64,000 bases of DNA from Polyangiaceae bacterium (GTDB lineage Bacteria > Myxococcota_A > Polyangia > Polyangiales > Polyangiaceae): positions 1 through 64,000 of the forward strand of contig JADJXL010000006.1 in NCBI GenBank assembly GCA_016715885.1, written 5' to 3'. Below, piece after piece: positions 28,535 to 36,911 of this stretch (position 1 is the stretch's first letter; the number at the start of each line of letters is the position of its first letter). Made by a program: the position numbers and the translations under genes. The notes below the pieces were generated by a model that made no database searches, had not been told where the DNA came from, and was given only the letters and a program-made list of their open reading frames with translations.

Positions 28535-29578
28535 TCAACACTTGGGCGTACTACGAGGGAACCAAGGCCAGCCGGGCGGCCAGCCGGGCGATGCGTTGGG
28601 GGCAGGAGCCGTTGGAGGCGGCAATTGCGGCGGTGGAACTGCCCACGGCGCCGGCGGTTGGGGCGGCCATTGAGAAACAACCGCACCGCGGGGAGGCACG
28701 CCCCAAGGGGCTGACGACGACGACGGCTGCGACTGTGCCGGAGGCTGCGACTGTGGCGGTGGGCCTCCCCATGGCGGCTGCGACATCGGCCAAGGCGGGG
28801 CCGCGCTTGTGTTTGCGCTCGTGTTCACGCCTGGTGGCGCACTGGGAGCGCTTGGTGCACTCGGCGCATCTCCCCACGGTGGCGTCCACGAGGCGCCAGC
28901 ACTGCCAGCAGCTTGCCACGGTGGCGTCCACGCGTTGCCGTCACTACCAGAAGCAGCGGGTTGCCACGGCGGCGTCCACGAATTCCCGGCGTTGACTTCC
29001 GCGGTGACATCCTGGACCTCTCGCGTTGGCGAGTCCCCGCTCGAAAACATTCGGCGAATGCCATCGGCAGCTTGCAGCAGTGCCATCAACAAGGTCCCCT
29101 TTTTTGAGCCCTTTTTCGCCGAGTTTGCGACAAGCGCCACACTGTTCTGGGCTTTCCTATCGCCTTGGCGCGCGCGCCCCATGATATTTTCCGCAGCTTT
29201 CACAGCCGCAGTCGCCTTGGAAACGGTTTGCATCGCCGGGCCGAACCCCGGCACGAAAGAAAGCGCACTCAGGAGCAGCGGATTCTGCACAACGCTTTGT
29301 GCTTGTTTCAGCACATTTTGAGCCGCTCGGCTTTGGGTGAGCTTGGCGATGCTCGACCAAATACTGGCTCCCGTGGCAATCTCTGGAGGAACCTTGGCAA
29401 TGCCACGCTGAATCAAATCCTTCACGGTCTGCTCGGACGCTGTTGCAGTGAGCCGAACGGGCCCCGTTCTGGTGGGAATTTCAGCCACGGCAAGCCAGTC
29501 CCCGCCTTGCCGAACGGTCTTGAGTCGCACTGGGATCGGGGCTTGCTTGCCGCGCTTGATGTAGACTACCGTCTCCAT
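28535..29578 (-). CDS. Hypothetical protein with amphipathic helical core and Pro/Trp-rich tail
   Basis: 347 residues. An N-terminal beta part (VVYIKRGKQAPIPVRLKTV, RTGPVRLTATASE) is followed by an Ala-rich helical region with a hydrophobic centre (LLLSALSFVPGFGPAMQTV) and Lys clusters, then 150 residues of Pro, Trp, Ser and Gln with repeated SWTPPW, AWTPPW units. The tail looks surface-exposed and unstructured. The hydrophobic centre could associate with membrane. No family recognised. Confidence 0.65.
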   Translation of the reverse strand: METVVYIKRGKQAPIPVRLKTVRQGGDWLAVAEIPTRTGPVRLTATASEQTVKDLIQRGIAKVPPEIATGASIWSSIAKLTQSRAAQNVLKQAQSVVQNPLLLSALSFVPGFGPAMQTVSKATAAVKAAENIMGRARQGDRKAQNSVALVANSAKKGSKKGTLLMALLQAADGIRRMFSSGDSPTREVQDVTAEVNAGNSWTPPWQPAASGSDGNAWTPPWQAAGSAGASWTPPWGDAPSAPSAPSAPPGVNTSANTSAAPPWPMSQPPWGGPPPQSQPPAQSQPSSSSAPWGVPPRGAVVSQWPPQPPAPWAVPPPQLPPPTAPAPNASPGWPPGWPWFPRSTPKC

Positions 29579-29596
29579 GGTTACTCCATTCTTGGT

Positions 29597-30832
29597 TTAT
29601 TTTGGCGGCGGTGATTGGGATTGAGTTTGAAGCAATTGCGCAGCTTGCGCCGGCAATTGCGGAAGGTTTGTCGCCGAAGACGCCCCCGCGGGAGCTTTGG
29701 CATTCGACTGAATGGGCATCGGGCCTTTCTTTACATCCCACGTCGAAGGCAACGTTATCGTCATGCCGGATTTCCAAGGCAAAAGGTATTCGATTTCGCC
29801 TACCTTGCGAATTCGCAGGTCGGGGTTGGTTTGAACCAATTCCCGCCATCGATTGGCATCGCCGGTGTACCATTGCGCCAACTGCGACGGTAACTCGGAA
29901 CCTCGAACCGTGTACGTCCGGCCCGACGTGGTATTCGACACCGTGGACGCCAAACGGACTTCTGCCGCGCGTTTTCGCAATGCTTCGGCCGAACGCGTAT
30001 AGCCCTGCTTTTCGACTTCGTTGGCCGCCGCTTCCATTGCGGTTGCGTTGCTACCTGCCATCAACTGTTCGACTTTCGCCCGCACGTCGGGCGGAAGCTC
30101 CTCGAGCTCGCTCGGCTTGGGCATCGGCGGAGGCGTTGGGGGAGGCATCGGCGACGGCGATGGCCAGGGATACGGTGACGGCGATGGCGATGGCATGACG
30201 ATGACCGGACCCGTCAAAATGGCGAAATACCCGGTTGGCGGCGCGACTTGCTTCGCTTCATCGGGTCGGATCGCCTGCAAGAATTTTGGCTCGCGAGCAG
30301 TGGCTAGCCATTCCACCGCGGCGATTGCCATCTTCCCATAGCCTTCCACCCATTGCCTGGCTGTCACTTGAGTTGCTTGGGTTCTCGGTAGGAGTTTTAC
30401 GCGCGTCGGATCGCCCTCGACAGCCTCTACCCCGTATTGATCGAGCATTGGCACCAAATAGGGGATGGCCTCTTGCCGAAAGACCTTCGTGCCATCGCTT
30501 GCGATCGTGGTCATCATGCTCGCCGTGGTGGTGCCTGGGGGCGATTGTGGCCATCCTGGGCTTTGCTCAGGCCACGGCGTTGGTGGGCTTGGCGGCATCG
30601 GAATCGGCAGCGGCCACGGCGGATTCGGAGAGGGCGAAGGTGCCGATGGCGGTGGAGCTGGTGGCAACGGCTTGGCTGCCGGCGGCGGTGGTGGTGGTGG
30701 TGGTGGTGCAGGCGGCAAGGGTTTGGGGGTAGGTTTGGGCGGACTGTCGCCGCTTTTGGCTGCGACCGCAGCAGCGCCCAGAAGGCCCAAAACTGCCATA
30801 ACGCCGAGAACGGCCCCACCACCCATTTTCAT
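29597..30832 (-). CDS. Pro-rich membrane protein with LysM-like domain
   Basis: 411 residues. N-terminal membrane helix or uncleaved signal (AVLGVMAVLGLLGAAAVAA), then a Pro-rich stalk (about 30-100), a folded part, a second Pro-rich linker with SPSPYPWPSPSPMP, and near 310-375 a LysM-like unit (RTYTVRGSELPSQLAQWYTG, NRWRELVQTNPDL, and the closing SGMTITLPSTW). LysM domains bind peptidoglycan. Overlaps the transglutaminase gene by 4 bp. Likely spans from membrane to wall. Confidence 0.7.
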   Translation of the reverse strand: MKMGGGAVLGVMAVLGLLGAAAVAAKSGDSPPKPTPKPLPPAPPPPPPPPPAAKPLPPAPPPSAPSPSPNPPWPLPIPMPPSPPTPWPEQSPGWPQSPPGTTTASMMTTIASDGTKVFRQEAIPYLVPMLDQYGVEAVEGDPTRVKLLPRTQATQVTARQWVEGYGKMAIAAVEWLATAREPKFLQAIRPDEAKQVAPPTGYFAILTGPVIVMPSPSPSPYPWPSPSPMPPPTPPPMPKPSELEELPPDVRAKVEQLMAGSNATAMEAAANEVEKQGYTRSAEALRKRAAEVRLASTVSNTTSGRTYTVRGSELPSQLAQWYTGDANRWRELVQTNPDLRIRKVGEIEYLLPWKSGMTITLPSTWDVKKGPMPIQSNAKAPAGASSATNLPQLPAQAAQLLQTQSQSPPPK

Positions 30833-31305
30833 ACGCGCCCCGCTATTCCCATGGTTTGCTCGGGAGCGCTGGAGGGCATGCCCAAGCGTTTCGATGGGTC
30901 TTCAATCAGCATCGTTTTACCTTGCTGAAGTCCAACGAGAATATGATACAGTTTCACCCGATGCTTGCCGCTGTGGTTGGTCACGCTGAACGTCTTCCAA
31001 CGAAACACGCAACGCGCTGGTATGCGATGTTTTACGCGCAGTTCTGCCACGCGATACGCTGATAGATCCTCGCAATCGCCGTAGCCGGTCTGCAATACGA
31101 TAGCTGCGTCGCGCCAGTTTTCTTGACCGAGCGGCTCCTGCTTGTACCGCACGCGAGTGCTGTACAAATCGGGAAACGCTCGCGAGCTCATGAGCGCCAT
31201 ATTGACTTGCACGAGGCATTCGAGGAACGTGTCCAACACCTTGTGCGCAACGGCCTCATTTCCGAGCTCAAAACTGGTACTCGTATGGAAATTGACGCTG
31301 TACAT
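30829..31305 (-). CDS. Transglutaminase-like cysteine protease/transferase
   Basis: 158 residues, single domain. Triad visible: Cys78 in TGYGDCEDLSAY, His121 in KLYHILVG, Asp136 in LIEDPSKR, with the usual spacing for transglutaminase-like enzymes. No signal peptide. Such enzymes cut or cross-link proteins, so it could process or cross-link components of the surrounding cluster. It overlaps the LysM gene by 4 bp and follows the 31354 gene by 48 bp. Confidence 0.75.
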   Translation of the reverse strand: MYSVNFHTSTSFELGNEAVAHKVLDTFLECLVQVNMALMSSRAFPDLYSTRVRYKQEPLGQENWRDAAIVLQTGYGDCEDLSAYRVAELRVKHRIPARCVFRWKTFSVTNHSGKHRVKLYHILVGLQQGKTMLIEDPSKRLGMPSSAPEQTMGIAGRV

Positions 31306-31353
31306 TCCAAACTTTACCTCCCGAAGGTTGGAATGGGACTCGAGCGGCGTCGT

Positions 31354-32178
31354 TTACTCCACTGCGGGACCGATCAACACAGCGCGGAACAATTGAGCCG
31401 CGCCAGAGATGTTTGCGAATGAAATCGTCACGTCGTGACCGACATTCGCAGTATCGCCCGTCAATTCCACCGCAACGGATTGCGGAGAGAAGGTTTCACC
31501 CGGAATTGGATCCGACCCGACGAACTGCGAATCTTTGCCAACTTTGATGTCGGTAATCACGAACGCCGGGGCAATCACGGACGGAATCACGAGACGTCGA
31601 ATCTTGATGGGGGTTTGCGGACGTCGCGTCACACTTCCAGGTTGGCCCGCCGGCGTCGGCGCATCGGCCTGGAATCCGAACGGAAATACTCGAGCTTTGG
31701 TGTACCCTGTATTGACCGCCAACGTCGGCTGAATGCCGATATTTGCCATGCCCTGCAAACGGCGCTGTGCGGCTTCCTTCTTTCGTTGGGCCAAAAGGTT
31801 CCTCAGCGCGAGAGCCTTTTTCCTTTTTGCGGCAGCGGCAGCCAACGCCCTTTGCCGAGCCGTTGTCGTGCTCGCGCCAATGATATCGAGTCCTGCGCCC
31901 GCAATATCGATGGGATCGACGATGTCACTCCCCGAAACGATATTGGACAACATAGCCAAATCGGGATCTTCGATACTGTTCGCACCAAACAACAGATCGG
32001 CGTCCGCACCGAAAAGCAATTGGTCGTTGCCAAACAGCAACTGATCAGCGCCGCTGAACAGGTCCAAATCGGACCCCGACGCGAACATTTCGTCGATATC
32101 ATCGGCGCCGCTCAGCAGCTCCAAGCCCGCGGTCGTCACGATGAGGTTGCCAAGATCATGCAGACGGTGTTGTCGCAT
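31354..32178 (-). CDS. Structural-type protein with repeat N-terminus and beta-rich C-terminus
   Basis: 274 residues from the ATG at 32178 (open frame reaches 32232). Residues 15-70 hold repeats around LLFG and GAD (DLFSGADQLLFGNDQLLFGA); residues 105-145 are Ala/Lys/Arg-rich helix (AAAAAKRKKALALRNLLAQR), then a C-terminal beta domain (IKIRRLVIPSVIAPAFVIT ... VAVELTGDTANVGHDVTISF ... LFRAVLIGPAVE). The end resembles the 27186 protein. Together these look like coat or capsid-type components, unverified. Confidence 0.65.
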   Translation of the reverse strand: MRQHRLHDLGNLIVTTAGLELLSGADDIDEMFASGSDLDLFSGADQLLFGNDQLLFGADADLLFGANSIEDPDLAMLSNIVSGSDIVDPIDIAGAGLDIIGASTTTARQRALAAAAAKRKKALALRNLLAQRKKEAAQRRLQGMANIGIQPTLAVNTGYTKARVFPFGFQADAPTPAGQPGSVTRRPQTPIKIRRLVIPSVIAPAFVITDIKVGKDSQFVGSDPIPGETFSPQSVAVELTGDTANVGHDVTISFANISGAAQLFRAVLIGPAVE

Positions 32179-32236
32179 TGTGTACTCCCCGTAAAACGTT
32201 TCTGGTACGGCGAACGCCTCGCGACGTTCCACGAAA

Positions 32237-32893
32237 TCACGCAGCGGCTTGGTTCCACGCTATTGCCGCAGCCAACTCTTCTTGCGTCATCGGATTGCCT
32301 TGCTGCTGCGGAAGGCCATTCCAATTCGGCGGCGCGCCCCATGGATTCCACGATGGTTGTGGTGGGGGCAATTGACGCATTTGTCCCTGGGTTGCTGGAG
32401 GCATTGCGCCAAAGCTCAAGGACTCGCCAGCCGATGGCGGCTGCGGAATCGCGGGTGGCTGCTCGGGTGGCAAGGGCGGCGCGGTCTCGTCCCGCTTTTG
32501 TTTCCCGAGAGCAGCGCCAGACGCAGCAGCCCACGTAGCGAGTGCCCCGTTGGCAAGATTGTGAAGGTTTGCGGCGACGAAATGTGCAACGGCTCCCCCG
32601 GCGAAGCCCAAACCATAGGCGACGCCGTGCAGCACGAGACCCGTCGCTGCATCGACGGGAAGGCCCAAGATGGTTGCCTTCTCGCCGTAGTAACCGCGCA
32701 AGTACCCCATGCCAAACGCCATTCCAACGATCTCCGCCGTCGCGAGGACGTTGCCGGCGATGACCATGGCTTCTTGCTGCGCGCGTGCTTTTGCGTTGCG
32801 CAACGTCTGGTTGTCCCGGACCAACCGCGCCATCTGCTGTCGGGCCTCTCCCAGCGTTGCGTTGACTTTCCGGACATCGAGCTTGTCGGCCAT
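32237..32893 (-). CDS. Gly/Ala-rich membrane-associated protein, first gene of the cluster
   Basis: 218 residues from MADKLDVRK at 32893. A heptad-like helix (LGEARQQMARLVRDNQTLRN) precedes Gly/Ala-rich hydrophobic segments (EIVGMAFGMGYLRGYYG, GVAYGLGFAGGAVAHFVA) that could sit in a membrane, and a Pro/Gln tail. No signal peptide. It is the promoter-proximal gene of the 32.9-20.2 kb run; upstream lies a divergent gap to the duplicated HTH genes. Confidence 0.65.
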   Translation of the reverse strand: MADKLDVRKVNATLGEARQQMARLVRDNQTLRNAKARAQQEAMVIAGNVLATAEIVGMAFGMGYLRGYYGEKATILGLPVDAATGLVLHGVAYGLGFAGGAVAHFVAANLHNLANGALATWAAASGAALGKQKRDETAPPLPPEQPPAIPQPPSAGESLSFGAMPPATQGQMRQLPPPQPSWNPWGAPPNWNGLPQQQGNPMTQEELAAAIAWNQAAA

Positions 32894-33068
32894 GCACATC
32901 AGATAACGGCACGCCGGCGCGGTCGTCGACAGCCACTTCCGGATTCATTGGCGGGTCCCCAATACTGTACCCTATGAATCGACCGTACTTAGTTGAACGA
33001 TTTCAGACTTTTACTGTTGGGAGCCTCCAACAAATCCGGATCAATTGATCCAATGAATCGGAGGGGAC

Positions 33069-33467
33069 ATGGCCTTCATCACACGCACAGCAGCCGCCAA
33101 AAAGTATCGCGTGACGTACGACCATCTCAGACAGCTCGAGCGCGACGGCAAACTTCGCAAATTCGCGGCAAAAGACGTCGATTACACCCATGACAAACCG
33201 TGCCCGCGAGGTGGGCAAATCAAGTGGGTGTACAACGAGGACGACGTGGCCAAACATGCTGGCAAGAAGGCTGACGTACGGTTTGCCCGCATGTCACGCA
33301 CAGCGGCGCTCGTGTTCGACTTGCTGGCGGAAGGCAAGGACTTGGTCGAAATCGTTCGGCGTACTCGACTCGACATTTCCGAAGCCAACCGAATCCGGAA
33401 CATCTATCTCCGCGAAAAAGATGGGTTCGTCGTTCCAGGGGAAGCCCGTCGAGTCGCGAACCAATGA
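33069..33467 (+). CDS. HTH DNA-binding protein, first copy (shortened by duplication)
   Basis: 132 residues. N-terminal helix-turn-helix of MerR/excisionase style (RTAAAKKYRVTYDHLRQLER), then a Gly/Pro turn (KPCPRGGQIKWVYNEDDVAK) and a second helical unit (DLVEIVRRTRLDISEANRIR). It matches the next gene almost base for base over 33054-33465 and then stops (VANQ) at the duplication joint. GGAGGGG ribosome site. Could be a regulator or replication accessory of this element. Confidence 0.8.
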   Translation: MAFITRTAAAKKYRVTYDHLRQLERDGKLRKFAAKDVDYTHDKPCPRGGQIKWVYNEDDVAKHAGKKADVRFARMSRTAALVFDLLAEGKDLVEIVRRTRLDISEANRIRNIYLREKDGFVVPGEARRVANQ

Positions 33468-33480
33468 ATCGGAGGGGGAC

Positions 33481-33996
33481 ATGGCCTTCATCACACGCAC
33501 GGCAGCCGCCAAAAAGTATCGCGTGACGTACGACCGTCTCAGACAGCTCGAGCGCGACGGCAAACTTCGCAAATTCGCGGCAAAAGACGTCGGTTACACC
33601 CATGACAAACCATGCCCGCGAGGTGGGCAAATCAAGTGGGTGTACAATGAGGACGACGTGGCCAAACACGCTGGCAAGAAGGCTGACACACGGTTTGCCC
33701 GCATGGCGCGCGTAGAGGCGCTCGTGTTCGACTTGCTAGCGGAAGGCAAGGACTTGGTCGAAATTGTTCGGCGTACTCGACTCGACATTTCCGAAGCCAA
33801 CCGAATCCGGAACATCTATCTCCGCGAAAAAGATGGGTTCGTCGTTCCTGGGGAAGCCCGTCGAATCGCGCGCGACCATGGGTTCGAGCTGAAACCCGAC
33901 ACGATCGTTCCTTTGCTGGTTCGATTGCTCGATGCAGCACGAGCAAACAATCGCTCCAAGCCGAAGAAGCCGATTCGTGGGTTGGTTGAGGAATGA
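33481..33996 (+). CDS. HTH DNA-binding protein, second (full-length) copy
   Basis: 171 residues from the ATG at 33481 with its own GGAGGGGG ribosome site. Same N-terminal 130 residues as the first copy with few changes (DHL/DRL, DVD/DVG, SRTAAL/ARVEAL), plus a C-terminal extension (RDHGFELKPDTIVPLLVRLL). Tandem duplication of about 412 bp made the pair. Its stop codon lies inside the first of four 17-bp direct repeats. Confidence 0.82.
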   Translation: MAFITRTAAAKKYRVTYDRLRQLERDGKLRKFAAKDVGYTHDKPCPRGGQIKWVYNEDDVAKHAGKKADTRFARMARVEALVFDLLAEGKDLVEIVRRTRLDISEANRIRNIYLREKDGFVVPGEARRIARDHGFELKPDTIVPLLVRLLDAARANNRSKPKKPIRGLVEE

Positions 33997-34059
33997 CAAT
34001 CGTTCCGCAATGACAATTGTTTTGCAATGACAATCGTTTCGCAATGACAATGGTTCGTC
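33992..34059. repeat. Four tandem 17-bp iteron-like repeats
   Basis: Units start at 33992, 34009, 34026 and 34043, each AATGACAAT(C/T/G)GTT(C/T)(C/T)GC or close. The exact 17-bp step and the place beside an HTH gene and a wHTH protein are what plasmid replication iterons look like. No clear DnaA box or AT-rich stretch is next to them. Confidence 0.7.
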
Positions 34060-34258
34060 AGCGGAGACCCAACAACCGCCGAAGCGTCTCCGGGTCCGTC
34101 ACCAGCTCGTCGAACTCGTCTCCAGACAAAGACTGCGGTGGCGCTTCGTCCTTCAGGTGTTCGGGACGCAGAGCAGAGCGCTCCAACGCTTTCACGAGTT
34201 GCAGAAGGTCATCATCATCGTTTGGTTGCACGTGCGACTTGCCCCTCGAGCACACCAC
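34058..34258 (-). CDS. Small acidic hypothetical protein
   Basis: 66 residues from a GTG at 34258. Acidic run (NDDDDLLQLVKALERS) and a Leu-rich end (DELVTDPETLRRLLGLR). It overlaps the previous gene by 44 bp and ends at the iteron-like repeats. No family recognised; a real gene is likely from the conserved-looking helices but unproven. Confidence 0.45.
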   Translation of the reverse strand: MVCSRGKSHVQPNDDDDLLQLVKALERSALRPEHLKDEAPPQSLSGDEFDELVTDPETLRRLLGLR

Positions 34259-34781
34259 GGTGTGCGCTCGTGATTATCTGCACGGCTTCTTCCGCGCGCC
34301 AACCGTTTGCTCGCAACGTCATCCCCAGGGCCGCGCTCAACGCAAGTGCGACATGTTGAACAGCCGTGGGCGATGGCGGCTTTGCGAGCGTCGTTTGCTG
34401 AACTTCGGCATCAATCTGCACGTCGCTTCCGCTAGCGAAAAGTCGCGACAGATGTGCCGCTCGTTTCATCGTCCTCTCGCTCATCTGCTGCGGCACGAAC
34501 TTGGCGAGTTCGGACAAACCCTTCACGTCCGAGTCAGCAAAGCGCTCGACGATGCCGATGCAGCTCGAGCTAGCGATGCCGCTCCCCGCGAGAAGACGTC
34601 CGAGCGCGATGCAGCCGGCTTGCACCGGCAGCAGCAGCTCCTGCGGTGATGGTTCTCTGAGCACGTTCGCGCGAGGCGGAACGAGCTTCTCCAACGAGTC
34701 TGGTCGAGCAGCTTCGACAAGACAAACGCCTTCAAAACCAGTCACCAACGCGAGCAGTTGCGAGTCGAGTTCGTTGGGCAT
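34215..34781 (-). CDS. Hypothetical helical protein
   Basis: 188 residues from MPNELDSQL at 34781. Leu/Ala-rich helices (LDSQLLALVTGFEGVCLVEA, QHVALALSAALGMTL), no signal peptide or membrane helix. Divergent from the wHTH gene at 34985, with about 200 bp between that would hold both promoters. No family recognised. Confidence 0.6.
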   Translation of the reverse strand: MPNELDSQLLALVTGFEGVCLVEAARPDSLEKLVPPRANVLREPSPQELLLPVQAGCIALGRLLAGSGIASSSCIGIVERFADSDVKGLSELAKFVPQQMSERTMKRAAHLSRLFASGSDVQIDAEVQQTTLAKPPSPTAVQHVALALSAALGMTLRANGWRAEEAVQIITSAHRGVLEGQVARATKR

Positions 34782-34984
34782 CAGCCCCCCAAGCACAGTT
34801 TCGAGAAGTTGTCAATAGGGCCGATCGCAAACGGGCCGATCGTTCGAAGGATTCCGCTAACAAACTTTGGCGGTCCATTTCCGTTCACAAAATAAGCCGC
34901 ATGGGCGATGGTGGCGCATCTCCGTGCTGGATCGCGGGGGTGCAATGGATCCGTGCTGGATCACGGGTCGTCTTCGGAGTGCCT

Positions 34985-36511
34985 ATGCAAACGAGCCAAG
35001 CTGCTGCGGATCGTGTCCGCGGTGAGCAAACAGATACCCGATGGAAGAGTGCTTACTCGCGTGTTGTAAACAGTCCACAAGGCCCTGAAGGGAAACTCCG
35101 ATCGGTGCTCTGGGCGCTGATCTCGATGAGCGATCCCCTTGGTCGATGTTGGGCAAGCCAAGACTCGATCGCCAACTTCGCAGGGGTGAAGATACGGACG
35201 CTGCGACGGTACTTGGATGAGTTGGAGATCACGGGGTGGCTCAAGAAGACGCCGATGACGTGGCGCCTGCTTGCGCTCGAGCAGGCGCATTTGGGTCTGC
35301 CTCTACCAGACCAGGATCACGATGGGATTTCGCCTGATGTCGTGGTGTTGTGTCGCCACCGCCAACCAGCAGTGGAAGCGATGGAGCTTCGTATTGTAGC
35401 CACGAGCCAAAATGGCCAGAACCATCGGCCAAAAACGTCCTCCGGGGTACTGGCCAAATTGGCCTACGATCCTGGGATCAAATCTGATCCTACCTGTAAC
35501 CAAAGAGAGGGGGATCCAAGGCAACTCCCCCCCATTTTAGATTCTGCTGAAAACGAGGGATGGGGGGCACTTTGTGTGTCGTACGACAAGCACTACCGCG
35601 AGGTGTACGGTGGGCGGGCAACTTGCCCCATGCCGGTGGACATTGCCGGACTGCTCGGGGGGCACGTCGCGGATCTTGCAAAGCTGTTGCGGGATCGATT
35701 GCGCCAGCGCTCCGGTCCTGAAATTTCCTTCGCTGACGCAGTCCATCGGATCGCTGACGCGGCTGTAGCAGCATGGCTTCGCACCAAGGAAGAATTCCTG
35801 CTCAAATGCAAGCATGCACTCAGGGCGTTACGAATGGATCTGCCGAAGTTCGGCAAGAGCGCCGTCGATACGATTCTGAGCGAATTGGCGCCCCAAACGA
35901 CGATCAAGACCGCAGTGACCGCAACCAATACGCCAAAGGTCGTCAGTTTCGCCGAATACCTCAAAGGCGAGCAAGTAGCCGCAAAACCGATGGAACTCGT
36001 TACGCAGCCGAATGAAACCAATACGACGCCGAACGAAATAGCTGCGAAATCGAACACAACGAAAAGCAAACTTGCAGAGATGGCCGAGAGCGAACATCTC
36101 GCGCCAAGTGCCCCTGCTGCATTGTCGCAAACAACGGTGGAGCAACTGCCAGAAAAAGTTGATGTCGCCGCGACGACCAAGGCACCGACCACCGACGAAA
36201 TCAAGGCAGCCGCAAAGTCGACCAAGACGAAATCAAGTGCCAAGTTAGTTTTGTTGCATACCACGACGAACCAAAACTCAGAAAGCACACAGGTGTCACT
36301 GCCCGAAAAACCCGACCCCTCGGTTCTGCTTCGAGCTTTGGGGGCGCCGCGATGGTGTGATCTCGCGTTTGCCACGGAGCTGATGTCCGGGCCTCTCCCC
36401 ATGCCGCAGTTGCTCCAAGTGCTCCAAAGTTTGCACCTCGACGAAAATGCGCTGACTTCGGCCCGAATTCGCGCTAAAGTCTTCCGAACGATCTACGGAA
36501 GGTCACCATGA
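34985..36511 (+). CDS. Winged-HTH DNA-binding protein, candidate replication initiator
   Basis: 508 residues from the ATG at 34985; an upstream start at 34901 lies within a repeated stretch (CCGTGCTGGATC twice) and is less likely. Residues 30-90 are a winged HTH of the type in plasmid replication and phage replisome proteins (LRSVLWALISMSDPLGRCWA, SQDSIANFAGVKIRTLRRYL, ELEITGWLKK). A second folded part spans 200-320; then a Thr/Ala/Lys-rich linker and a C-terminal helical cap. Overlaps the next gene by 4 bp. Place beside iteron-like repeats supports a Rep role, which is inference. Confidence 0.6.
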   Translation: MQTSQAAADRVRGEQTDTRWKSAYSRVVNSPQGPEGKLRSVLWALISMSDPLGRCWASQDSIANFAGVKIRTLRRYLDELEITGWLKKTPMTWRLLALEQAHLGLPLPDQDHDGISPDVVVLCRHRQPAVEAMELRIVATSQNGQNHRPKTSSGVLAKLAYDPGIKSDPTCNQREGDPRQLPPILDSAENEGWGALCVSYDKHYREVYGGRATCPMPVDIAGLLGGHVADLAKLLRDRLRQRSGPEISFADAVHRIADAAVAAWLRTKEEFLLKCKHALRALRMDLPKFGKSAVDTILSELAPQTTIKTAVTATNTPKVVSFAEYLKGEQVAAKPMELVTQPNETNTTPNEIAAKSNTTKSKLAEMAESEHLAPSAPAALSQTTVEQLPEKVDVAATTKAPTTDEIKAAAKSTKTKSSAKLVLLHTTTNQNSESTQVSLPEKPDPSVLLRALGAPRWCDLAFATELMSGPLPMPQLLQVLQSLHLDENALTSARIRAKVFRTIYGRSP

Positions 36512-36894
36512 GCGAAGCTATGCAACAGCAACCAGCCAAGACCAGGAGGCCGGGGGCCGGACGGAGACCGAGGGCAGGGACTCCGGCATCGCACACCAAG
36601 GCGTGGCGTTTTACCGATGCACAGGCGGCGCTCTTGGACGCTGTTTTGAAAAACAAGCGGCTGTCGGATGCTCGATTGTATATTTTTGAAAACCTTTTGC
36701 GGGATGCCGAGGGAATTGGTGAATTCCAGGCATTGACGCAAAAAGTTCGGGAGGAAATGCTGGCGCAGTTCGGTCCCGATCCGAGCACACTTTGTCCGCA
36801 TTGTGGGCAAACGAGTACACTTCTGAGAGCCACCAAATCGACCATTCACGTGCGATGCGATCAGGGGCATACGTGGTCGATACCCAATAAGTGA
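36508..36894 (+). CDS. Small protein with basic N-terminus and C-terminal zinc ribbon
   Basis: 128 residues. Basic, Pro/Gly/Arg-rich start (TRRPGAGRRPRAG), a helical middle (AQAALLDAVLKNKRLSDARL) that looks like a DNA-binding helix pair, and a zinc ribbon at the end with CPHC and, later, a single Cys-His pair (RCDQGH). Overlaps the wHTH gene by 4 bp (ATGA), so it is translated together with it and probably helps it on DNA. No family recognised. Confidence 0.7.
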   Translation: MSEAMQQQPAKTRRPGAGRRPRAGTPASHTKAWRFTDAQAALLDAVLKNKRLSDARLYIFENLLRDAEGIGEFQALTQKVREEMLAQFGPDPSTLCPHCGQTSTLLRATKSTIHVRCDQGHTWSIPNK

Positions 36895-36911
36895 AAGGGT
36901 TTTGATAACAA

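Noticed and set aside
31435..32538. Plus-strand frame of 367 residues
   Set aside because: Antisense of the two first genes of the particle-like cluster; no domain and no start signal.
20238..32893. Calling the cluster a type VI secretion or contractile injection system
   Set aside because: No sheath, tube, baseplate, VgrG or AAA+ ATPase sequence is visible in any gene of the run.
33992..34059. Reading the 17-bp repeats as CRISPR or as a VNTR
   Set aside because: No spacers between units, short units, only four copies; an iteron array fits better.
35593..36402. Minus-strand frame of 269 residues
   Set aside because: Antisense of the Thr/Ala/Lys linker of the wHTH protein.
20238..36511. Calling the element a phage outright
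   Set aside because: No P-loop packaging ATPase, portal, integrase or replication polymerase found; the only P-loop protein seen in the window is ParA.
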